Assembly: GCF_000420645.1 (NCBI RefSeq)
Contig: NZ_ATVI01000012.1
Span: forward strand, 62,001-126,000
Origin: Nevskia ramosa DSM 11499
GTDB lineage: Bacteria > Pseudomonadota > Gammaproteobacteria > Nevskiales > Nevskiaceae
Length of the DNA: 64,000 nt
Direction of reading: 5' to 3'
Shown: positions 37,244 to 47,900 of the stretch, piece after piece
Layout of the letters: each line of letters starts with the position of its first letter
Position numbering within the stretch: the stretch's first letter is position 1
Translations under genes and position numbers: made by a program
Notes under the pieces: generated by a model
Databases searched by the model: none
Told to the model about the DNA's origin: nothing
Seen by the model: the letters and a program-made list of their open reading frames with translations, nothing else

Positions 37244-38707
37244 TTATGGCGTGATGCAGCCCTTGATGAAGTTGCGCTGGTTCGGAATGCCGGCGAGGAA
37301 GCCGAAGCCAGTGCCGGCGCCGATGCTGCTAGTGCCATTCTTCACCGCGCCGTAGAACGGAGCAGCAACGAGGTCAGCGATGTTCGCCGCATCCGCACCG
37401 TTGCCCGTGTTGTAGGCGAGCAGGTAGGTGATGGCGACGATCGGGTAGGCCGCGTAGTCACCCTTGGCATTCAGTGCCGGGGTGGCATAGGCGTTCGGAT
37501 CGACGATCTTGAGGCAGGCCGGCACCGGGGTGGTGGCAGCAACCAGCGTCGGACGGCCATTGCCGTCGTTCGGACCGACGACCACGCCTTCGAACAGCGC
37601 ACCGGTGGCCGGCAGCTTGTACGGCGACTTCAGCGTGAGCGGGCTGTACTCCTTGAACTTCGCGGCCGGCGACACGCCCTTGACGGCGGCGCGATCCGGC
37701 TGCTTCTTCAGGGTCGCGAAGGCCACGGCGTTGGCACCGACCGAGTTCTTCGACAGGCCGTCGGAGAGTTCGGCGTAGCCGATCGCGCCGTCGTTGGCGG
37801 CGATCGAGTTGGTCACGCCCGGGTTGCCGGAAGAAGCGATCGAACCGGCCGGAGCCGTGCCGCCCGGGAACGCCGAGACGAAGGTGCCCTGGGTCGAGAA
37901 GCCAGCGACCGCGTTCGGCACTGCCGTCGGGCAGACCGCCGACAGATGGTTCGACATCGCGAACGAGGTGCCCGAGCCATCCGAACGGTAGACGACCTTG
38001 ATCGCCTTCGACGGGAAGCCGAGCTGGCTCCAGTTGCTGATCGCGCCGGAGAAGATCTGGCAGACCTGCGATTCGGTGAACACGACAACGCGGGCCGGCG
38101 GGATGTCGTTGTTCTTGAAGGTCACGGCGATCGCGCCAGCAATCGTCGGGAACTGCACGGCGGCCGTGCGGCTGGTGCCGTAGTTGGTGGTGAACGTCGA
38201 CAGTTCGCCAGCGCTCAGCGGCTGATCGGTGGCCGCGAAATGCGGCGCGCGCTGACCGGCCGGAGCCGAGAAGCCGGCCGGAGCGGTCGGGCCGTAGTCA
38301 CGGCAGATGCCGTCGGCAAAGTTGTTGCCGCTCGAACCGCCGGCGGTGCCGGTGCCGGTCTGGCCGATGAAGGTACGACGACCCTGGCCGGAGCCGGTGG
38401 CGCAGTACGAGGTGTCCGGACGCGAGGTCGTGCCACGGGCTGGCGGCGAGGCCTTGTAGGCGCCGAACAGCGAGGTCGATTCGACCGGCACGAAGGTGAA
38501 GCCGGCGTTCAGTGCACCGTTCGGCGCGCTGAGGCGAGCGGTCGGCGTCACGTCGTAGATGTTGCCGCCGTTGTAGGCGGTGGCCGGCAGAGTCGCGCCG
38601 CCGCCGTACAGCACGGCGCTCGGGGCAGCGGTCTGGGCGAGTGCAGCGGATGACACGAACAACGCGGCGAGCGCGGCAGAACCGGCGGCCTTAATTTTGA
38701 AGGACAT
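37244..38707 (-). CDS. PstS-like phosphate-binding periplasmic protein
   Basis: 487-aa exported binding protein with signal peptide 1-24 (AALFVSSAALA). The mature N-terminus VLYGGGATLPA matches the PstS/DING phosphate-binding group, as does VVYRSDGSGTSFAMSNHLSA. It is longer than PstS (about 320-350 aa), with cysteine-bearing insertions. No pstCAB genes follow, so it is not part of a Pst transporter here. AGGAGAAGG precedes the ATG. It lies 199 nt after the exoprotein gene on the same strand. The likely role is phosphate capture at the surface under the same starvation response. Confidence 0.88.
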   Translation of the reverse strand: MSFKIKAAGSAALAALFVSSAALAQTAAPSAVLYGGGATLPATAYNGGNIYDVTPTARLSAPNGALNAGFTFVPVESTSLFGAYKASPPARGTTSRPDTSYCATGSGQGRRTFIGQTGTGTAGGSSGNNFADGICRDYGPTAPAGFSAPAGQRAPHFAATDQPLSAGELSTFTTNYGTSRTAAVQFPTIAGAIAVTFKNNDIPPARVVVFTESQVCQIFSGAISNWSQLGFPSKAIKVVYRSDGSGTSFAMSNHLSAVCPTAVPNAVAGFSTQGTFVSAFPGGTAPAGSIASSGNPGVTNSIAANDGAIGYAELSDGLSKNSVGANAVAFATLKKQPDRAAVKGVSPAAKFKEYSPLTLKSPYKLPATGALFEGVVVGPNDGNGRPTLVAATTPVPACLKIVDPNAYATPALNAKGDYAAYPIVAITYLLAYNTGNGADAANIADLVAAPFYGAVKNGTSSIGAGTGFGFLAGIPNQRNFIKGCITP

Positions 38708-38906
38708 ACCCTTCTCCTGAATGGATGACGAAGCTTTGAATGGCGAGGAAAGAAAATGGCGAAGCGGACGAATGAGGCCGGAAATCTGGTCTCAAGCCGC
38801 ATCAGGGTAGAGATCGATGTTGGCAATTCCTTTACGGATTTAAGACATTTGCCAACTATCGATTCGACGCTTGCCGGTGCCCGCTGTCGTCGGCGCGGAG
38901 CGACGG

Positions 38907-41900
38907 TTATTGCCGCCGCTTGCGCCGCTCTTCCTCGTCGCTTTCATCACCGCTGCCGCCGCCGAAACCGAGCACTTCGACGGTGATCTGATTCGCCGCC
39001 GTCTGCTGTGGACGGCCGCCGGCGAGGCCATCGGCACTCTGGTTGACCGCTGCGCTGACGGCCGAACCGGCGGCCACCGCGGACACGTTCACTGCACCGG
39101 TCGGCACGCCGGTGGAGCCGCCGCCGGTCGAGATGTTGCCGGCGTTGGCCACCGCGTTGGCGGCCACGTTCAGCGAGCCGGAGACGCGGATGCCAGCGTC
39201 ACCGGCGTCGACGGTACCGGTTGGCGCGACAAGATTGGCCGTGCCGGTCGGATCGCCCGGCCGGGTCTGCAGCACTGCGATGCCGGCACCGCTGACCTGC
39301 GATTCGGCGTTGACCAGACAGAAGTGATCGACGTCGCAAAGGAATTCCGGCGGCGGAATTTCGGTCGCCGTGCGAGCACCGCGGCCGGCGTTGATGTCGC
39401 CGTTGGAACTCCAGATCAGCACGTCGCCGCCCTGCTCGGTGAAGATGCGGCTCTGCGCCAGCAGCACGCTGCGATCGGTGAAGATGTCGATCGAGCCCTT
39501 CTGCAAGGTCAGCAGGCCCTGATTGTTCGGGCCGATGCTGGCCGAGAACGCGGTCGCCGCCACCAGCGGCGGCGCCGAGACGCTGCCGACCAGCACATTG
39601 CCGCCCGGCCCGAGGATCGAGATATCGCCGCCGCGCTGGGTCTGCACGCTGGTGCCGCGCAGGTCGAAGTTGCCGGTGGCGATCGGGCTCAGCGAGCCGT
39701 TGAAGCCGCCGGAAAGATCGTTCTGCGTGTAGCCGGACTGGCCCGGGAACAGCATCTCCACCGCCGCGAAGCCGCGGCCGTACTGGCCGGCATAGAGGCT
39801 GTTGCTGGCGGTCTGCGGATCGGCAAGGCCGCGCGGCAGCTTGTTGTAGTCGAGGCCGGTGCGATCGAGGATGTCGAGCAGCACGGTCTGGATCAGCTGG
39901 CTGCGCTGCACGTCCGGCAGTGCTTCGAAACGGGCGTAGGCCGCTTCCGGCGTCAGGCTTTCAGCTGGTGCCGGCTGGCCGCTGCGAACGGCATTGTCGG
40001 CATCGATCTGCTGCACGAAGGCGATCAGCTCGGCGCTGTAGCTGCGGGTGCCGATCGGGTCGGCGATGTCGCTGTCGGAATGGCTGATCGCCGGATCGAG
40101 ATAAGTCGTCGCGAACTTGTCCAGCGCCACGCCGGGCGCAATGCCGAAGCTGACCGTGATGTTGGCGCCGGCGCGGTCGAGATAGGCGTTGTTGACGTTG
40201 CCCACCGTGCGCACGCCGGGGTAGCGCAGCGTGCCCGGCGGCAGCAGGCCCAGGGTCGCGGCGTCATTGGCCGAGCTCAGCGGGCCGATGTCGCGTCCGC
40301 CTTCGAGCGCCAAGGTGCCGGGGCCGCCGAGTTCGATGAACGGCACCGAGCGGCCGGGCCGCAGCGGTGTGTTGTAGAGATCGCGGCCGGCACGGATCAG
40401 GGTCACATCGGATGCGTACAGGTTCTGGCCGATGAAGCTCAGATCGACGATGTCGCGCCCGGCCAGAATCAGTGCCGGCTTGTCGACCGAGATCAGCAAG
40501 GTGCCGGCGCCGACGTCGTTGCCGTTGATGATGTCGCTGCTGGAGCTGTAGATGCGCACCGGCTCGGCGTCCGTCGCGTGCAGCGGCGTCTGCGTATGGA
40601 AGCGGAACGCGGCGTTGACATCGTTGCCGATCAGGCTCGGCAGCCGCACCGAGTTGTTGCTGTTCAGGGCCGACAAGGGATTCAAGGCGGTCGGCAGCAG
40701 GCTGGCCGGCGCGTCGATCAAGCCGAAGAATGCGTTTGCCGTGCCGCTCGCGTTGAATAGTTGCACCCGGCCTTCGGCGATCAGGCTCAAGGAGCCGATG
40801 GCCGATGGATACAGCTCCATGCCGTCACCGGCGCTGAGGCTGATGCCGCCGTTCGGCGCGAACAGTTCCAGGGTCGGTACCGTGACGTACTGATAGGCGG
40901 CGGCCAGGGACAAGCCGCTGCCATAGCCGAATTGGCCCAGGGTGCGGCTGAAGCTGATATCGCCGGCACTGCTGACGATGCTCACCGAGGCATCGGTGGC
41001 ATAGGCCTCGCCGTCGAAATTGGCGAACAGATAGCTCGGATTGAAGACGCCGCCGATCGCCACATTGCCGGCCGCGCTGACCTTGAAGCCTCCGTCCTGT
41101 ACCGCCAGCAAGGTGGCGATCGCGGCACCGTCGCCGTTGCTCAGATCGCTGGCGATGGCGCGGCCGGCACGCAGGCGACCGCTGCCGTTGCCAACGTAGT
41201 AGGCGCCGCTGAGCAGATCGCGTCCGGCGGTGATCTCGATGTCGCCACCGCCAATCATGCTGCTGCGGCGATTGGCGCCGCTGTCGTCGATGCGTGTGGT
41301 GATCGGTGCCGATACCGACAGGTCGGCGATGTCGCGCTCGGCGCTCACCGTGATGTCGCCGCCGGCACTGAGCACGCCCTGCGCGAAGTTGCTGTAGTTC
41401 AGCGACGAGCCGGCGGCGGGTGCCGTGCAGATGCCGGTGAAGATGCAGTCGCGCTGCAGCCACGGCCACCAGTACTGGCTCAGGTTGTTGCGGAAATTGC
41501 CGCTGCGCTCTTCGTCGTCGCCGACCTGCTGGATGCCGCGGATGTCGCGTCCGGCATTGATGCTGATGTCGCCCGCCGCTTCCGGGTTGGTCATCGAATT
41601 GACCAGCACCGCCGGCAGGCCGCTGCCGCGCGTATAGGCAACGGCGCTGGACGGTGTTGCGATGTCGTTGATCGAACGCCGGCCAGCGGTGTAGATGACG
41701 CCGGGCGCGGTGGTGTCGCGGATCGCGACATCGAGTGCGGCGCCGATGTCGATGCTGCCGGTGCCGGTGCGGATCATCGTGCCTTCGACGACGTTGGCGA
41801 AGCCGGAGATATCGCCGCGTCGGTTGCGGATCGGCACGAAGCCGCTGACGTGGAAATCGAGGCTCAGGCTGCCGGCTTCCTGGCTGGTGCCCGTCCGCGG

Positions 41901-44900
41901 ATCGAGGTTGCCGATACCCGCTGCCGCGCGTTCTGCCGTGCCCGCCACCCGCAGTGGATCGACGCTGCCGACATCGGCACCGGCGACCAGGCGATAGCTG
42001 CTCGAATCGGCGAAATAGCGGCTGCCATCGGCGGCGGTCTGTACACCGAACAGCGCTGCCGCCGACATCGGCAGCGGATTGCCGAAGGTCGAGTCCGGCG
42101 AGGCCGAGTTGTCTGGCCCCGAGCCGTCGATATCGACCGGATTGTTGTACTGGAAGAAGCCGTCGCTGAGGCTGGCGAAGACATCGAGATCGCCGGCCGC
42201 GCGCAGGGTCAGTGCCGGCGCGACCTGGCCTCTGTAGCGATAGGCGAGGTTCAGCTTGCCGTTGTTGTCGACCGTGCCGGCCGCGAGGTTCCAGTTGCTG
42301 GCGATCTGGATGTCGCCACCGTTGACCGCCGCGTTCGGGTTGACCAGTTCGATGCCCGGCCGCACGACGACGTTGCTCAGGCCGGCAAAGCGCGGTTCGA
42401 AGCTGAAGCCCGGCGCCTGCACGTAGCCCTGCAGGGTGTCGATATAGAAGCCGCTGTGATTGGTGTTGCGCGGCTGGGTCGCGAACAGGAAGGCGCCGGT
42501 CGGGCTGTAGTCGCCGGCGGCGTCGATGATGCCGTCGAAGTGGTGCGTGCCGGTGCTGGCGTCGGTGCCAGCGTCGGTAGAGCTCCAGGTCGCATAGGCT
42601 TCCAGCGAAATGTCGCGGGCGCCGAGGATCTGCGCAGCCGGCAGTACGTTGATGCCGACATCACCATCGGACAGCAGCGGTGCGCGCAGGCTCAAAGCGC
42701 CATTGGACAAGCCGCCGGCAGTGCCGCCGCGCAGGTCGATCAGCGCGCCGCTGCCGAGGGTGATCGTTCCGGAGCTTGCTGCGCTGACGTTCTGATAGCC
42801 GTAGGCCGCGTTCAACGTGCCGTCGCCGCTGCCCGAGGTGCCGATCGCGACCGTGCCGCCGCGCTTGTCGCTGCGGCTGCCGGTGGCGATCAGGCGGCCT
42901 TCGACATCGACGCCGCTGCGGCCGTACAGGCGGATGTCGCCGCCCTTGTCGCCGGAGGCGTCGATGGTGCCGACGATCCGGACGTTGCCGTTGCTGCTGT
43001 CCAGGCTGCCGGTCCCGCCATCGGCAGTCAGCGAGACGCTGGCCGCGCGCAGCGTGCTGCCAGCGCCGAGTTCGAGATTGCCGCTGCGGCTGCGGACCGT
43101 GATCGCGCGATCGACGCCGCTGTTGGCGAGGCCGCTCGCCAGCGCATCGAGCGCCACGGCACTGCCGCTGTCGAGCGAGAAGCTGCCGCCGAGGAAGCCC
43201 GCGCTGGCACCGCCGCGCAGGCTGCCGTCGAGCTGCAGGATGCCCGCGGCGCTGATGTTCAGCGCGCCAGCATCGCCACCGCGATTGCGGCCGTCGTCGG
43301 CTGCGCCGAAATCAAGCTGCGCGCCGCTGCTCACCTGCACGCCGCCGGTGTCGGCACTCAGGCTCAGCGTGCCGGCCTGGGCGTAGGTGGTGACGTCGAT
43401 AATGGTCTTGGTCGCGCCGCGCACTGACAGCCGCGCATTGCTGCCGATCAGCAGATCGCCGCCGGTGGCCTGCACATCGAGCTTGCCGCCGAGCGCCTGC
43501 AAGGCGGTATCGATGCTCACCGAACCGCCAACCAGGCTGCCCGAGCCACCGACCGGCGCCGCCGTCAGCGCCGTGGCGCCCGCGATGCCGACCAGGTTCA
43601 GCGCGCCCGTTGTTGCCAGACGGTTGTCGGCGCCGGTCTCGGCGATCAGCAGTGGCGTCGCCAGATTCACTGGCGTGTTGCCGAAATCGAAGTTGCCGAC
43701 ACCCTGCAGGCGCACGCCCTTGTTTGCCGTAGCATCGACCGAGGCAAAACCCGAGAGTGATTTGCTGCCGGCGCCGAAGACGATTTCCTCGGCATTGAGC
43801 TTCAGCAAGCCCGAGCCGGCGACGGCCGCTGGCACCGTTGCGCCGAGATCGTTCGAGAAGCTCAAGCTCGCCGCCTTCAGGGCGACCGTGCCGCCATCGC
43901 TGCTGAAGCTGCCGGCGCTCAGAGCCAGGCCGCCGTCGAGCGCGGCGCTGACATTGCCGATGAAGTTGATCGCGCTGCGGCTGCGCAGGGTGACCTGCCG
44001 CGAGGCCGCGAACTGGGCCAGGGTGCCGCTGCCGACGACGAAGCCGCTGTCGATTTCCGGCAGCGCCGCGCCATCGCCGAGGAAGCTGACCAAGCCGGCA
44101 TTGGCGTCGATCGCGGCGGCGCTGAAACGCGCATTGGCATCGACTTCCGTGCGGCCCGAGGAATCCAGGGTCACCGAACCGGTAGCGGTCTTTCCGGCCG
44201 CCGCGAGATCGGCCGACAGGCTGGCGCCCGCGCCGATGTTCAGCGTGCCGACCGGCACTCGGCCGACATTGCTGCGAGTGACTGTGACGGCACCCGCATT
44301 CGACAGCCGGAGCAGCGCGCCATCGCCGCTGACGGCTGGCAGATCGCCATCGGCGGCTGAGCCGATCAGCAGGCCGACGGCGGAGGCGGCCGGCAAGCTG
44401 CCGTTGGCGCGGATCGTGGCGCCATCGGCGACGACGATGCCGGCGTTCGCGGTGTCGCCACTGCCGCCCGTCAGGCCGGCACCTGCAACGACGATGATTT
44501 CCGGCGCGCTCAATGCTTCGCTGCCGTTGTCGATGATGACGCTGTCGGCGAGCACGGCGATGCGATCGCCTTCGTCGGTGCGGCTGCGGCTGCCGCCGAT
44601 CAACAAGCTCGACGCGCCGAGCGCGCTCAGATCACCGGCGACCAGTTGCACATAGCCCTCGAGCGCAACACCGCCCGCGGCGCTGACCTGCAGACGCTGC
44701 GACGCGATATCGACCAGTCCGCCGGCACCGCTGACGCCGTCGGCGCCAATGCCGGCGGCGGTGTTCAAGGTCGCGCCGAGGCTCAGCGTCTGCGTGGCTG
44801 CCAGCACCAGCTGACCGGCATCGACCGGCCGGCGCGGTGTCGCCTTGCCATTGCGTGCGGCGGCGTCGGTGAAGAACTGGTTGGCGCTGGTGAAGCTGTA

Positions 44901-47900
44901 TTCGGAGTACTGCCGCCAGGTGTCCATCGATTGCACGAAGAACGCCGTGCTGCGGCTGTCCTGGGCGCCGCTGTACTGGTCGACATAACGGCCGGCGACC
45001 AGCAGGGTGCCGTCGGCGAGCCGGGTGTTCTCGGTGGCCAGGCTGTCCAGCGCGCGGGTGTCCTGGACGACGCGGAAGGCGCCCGGCACGGCCGCGTACT
45101 GACCCGGCAACAAGGTGTAGATGCCGGCGGCGAGGCCGTCGATGCCGCTTAGATAGACCTGCTGGCCGATCAGCGGATTGCCGGCGACCAGCGCCGGGTC
45201 GTAGGCCGCTGCGCCGCTATAGCCGGGGATGATCGCGTAGATCGCCCGGCCATCGGCGTACAGCGGTACGGCTTGCGCGGTGCCGCTCGCGTAGCTGGTG
45301 TTGGTCCGCGACAGCACGTCGCGCGAGCCGCCGGTGCCGGCGACGAATTCCGCCGCCTGCAGATCGCCACCGCCGGCCAGATTGACCGTGGCGCCGCTAT
45401 CGAGCGTCACTGCCGCCGCGCTGATCGCCAGGCGTTTTTCCGGCGGCGCAGCGAGTAGCGGTGCAACCAGCTGGTTGGCGAAGTCGGTATTCGCCGCCGC
45501 GTTGTAGCTGTAGTTCAGGCCATCGACGGTACGGCCGTAAGGGACGATCAGACCGTCCAGCGATACCGAGGTGATGCTGCCGCTGGCCAGGCGCACCGAG
45601 CGGGTTGCAACCAGCGGCACCTGGGCGGTGATCGGGTCGCCCTTGCTGTTGCTGGCCGGGAAGCTGAACAGCGTCAGCGCAGCCGGATCGAAGGGATCGG
45701 CGACGCCAAGCTGGATCTGGCCGCCGGGCGCGCGCAGGGTGCCGGACTGCTCGATGACCGTGGCGTTGACCAGCAGGCTGCCGCCAGCCGACAGCGGCGT
45801 CGCCACTGTCCTGGAAGCCTCGTTGCCGAGGAAGCGGATCGTGGTGTCGGCGCGGCCGGTCGAGATGCCGTCGACGAAGCCTTCGGCGCCCACGGCGCTG
45901 ATGATGAAGCTGTTGCCGGTCGCCGGATAAAGCTGGGCGGCCTGGAACGTCAGATTGCCAGCGCTGAACAGCGCGCCGGGCACCGCGGTCGCGGCACCGG
46001 GGTTGGCGATGACGTTGCGGTAGAAATCGAACTGCGCCGGCGTCAGCAGGCGGATATCGCCGCTGGCGTTGAAGCGGGTCTCGCCGAAGCCGCGCAGGTT
46101 GAACTGGCCACCGAGATCGATGTTCGCGGCATTGACGGTCAGCTGCACGCCAGGCGCTGACGCCGGCAGCGCCGTCGTATCGCCGTAGTCGCCGGTGTTG
46201 GCATAGCCGTGCAGCGCCACGTAAGGCGCATTCAAGCTCACCGAAGACAGGCCATCGCTGCCGGACTGGCCGACGAAGTTCGAGGCGTTGGCGATGATCG
46301 ACCGGCCCAGGTTCAGGGTCAGGTTGTTGGCGAAGACGATGCTGCGCGGCGTGCTGACATTGTTCAGGCTCGGGTCGACGCCGAGCAGCAAGGAATCGAT
46401 GCCCGAACCATCGAGACGATCGACGCCGAAATAGAGCACACCGGATGGTGCCGGCAGATCGGCTTCGACGGTCATGCCCGGCGCCAGCGCGCCGGCCGGC
46501 ATCGCGATCGGCTTCTCGCGCAGCACCAGCCGCGTGGCACCGATATAGCCCTGGCCGGCGGCGGTCAGATTGGTCACCGGGGCGGTCGGCAATAACGTCG
46601 CCAGACTCAAGCTGCCGCCGCGCGCACCGCCGCCACCCGCCTGTGCCAGCAGCTTGCCATCGAAGTACAGCCCCGCACCGGCGCCGATGCGGATGCTGCC
46701 GGCATCGCTGGCAACGGTGGTCGCGAGGTAGCCGTTGCCGCTGGCATCGGAGCGCAGATCGAGCACGGCAGCGGTGCCGGAGACGTCGATGCGGGCACCG
46801 CGCGCACCGCCCGAACCGTCAGCCTGGCCGTCCGCGCCGAGCGCGATCACGTAGCCGGTGTCGTTGCTCAGGGTGACGCTGCCGCCGGCCAGCACGCTGC
46901 CGGTGCGCGGCGTCGTCGGGCTGCCGTCAGCGCCCTCGATCGGCTGCTGGAACGGATCGAGCAAGGTCGTGCCGGAAGCGTCGAGCAGACTGCCGGCGCC
47001 GAGGAAAACCGATTTGCTGCCGTCGATGTAAGGGAAATCGATGCGGCCCGGCACCTGGGCGTAGCCACCACGCGCGGTGTCCGCCGTCAGGGTGATCGCG
47101 CCGCCGTGGGCGACGATGTTGCCGAGCACGGTCACCTGATGATTCGAGCCCAGGGTCACCACGGCGCGCGCGTCGGCAAGGATCGCGGCATCGCGGTCGA
47201 GCAGCACGGTGCCGGTGACGCCGGCTGCGGAGTAGTCGGGCAACGGTGCCGGCGTGCCCGCACCGCGCCAGTTCAGGTAATCGCCGGCATACAGCTCGAA
47301 GTTGGTTGCCTGGCGATGGAAATCATCGAGCGCGCCGATGCGGGTGTAGGCCGGATCGTAGAGATCGATGCCGGTCTGCGCGGCCAGCAGTGCTGCTTCG
47401 TCCGGGATGAAATTGAACTGCTGCGGCTTGAGCACCGTGCCGGCGGTGATCGTTGCGTCGTACTCGGCGATCAGCCGGTAGCTGCCGAAGCCCTGGCCGG
47501 TGAAGAAGTCGGCCGGCAGCACGGTGTCCCAGGCGTTCGCTGGCGTGTCGTTGTTGCCGATGTGGAAACCGAGTGCGCGCAGGCTCAAGGTGCCGCCACC
47601 GGAGAAGCCATAGGCCAGCAGTTCGCCGCCGAAGACGATGCGGCCGGCGGTTGGCAGCGCTGCCGTGGTTGGCAGCTCCAGGCCGTTGGTGGTGCCGAAC
47701 TCTTCGCCGCCGGACAGCCGATAGGTTTCCAGCGCGATGCTGCCGCCGCGGCCGCGGACGATGCCATTGCTCTTGGCCAGCGCGCCCGAAGGCAGTACCC
47801 GGCCGCCGCTGGAGACGTCGAGCAGGCTGCCGCTGCCGAGCAGGATCGAGCCGGTGTTGTCGACGAAGCAGGCGTTGTCCGGACAGGTGGCGCTGCCAGC

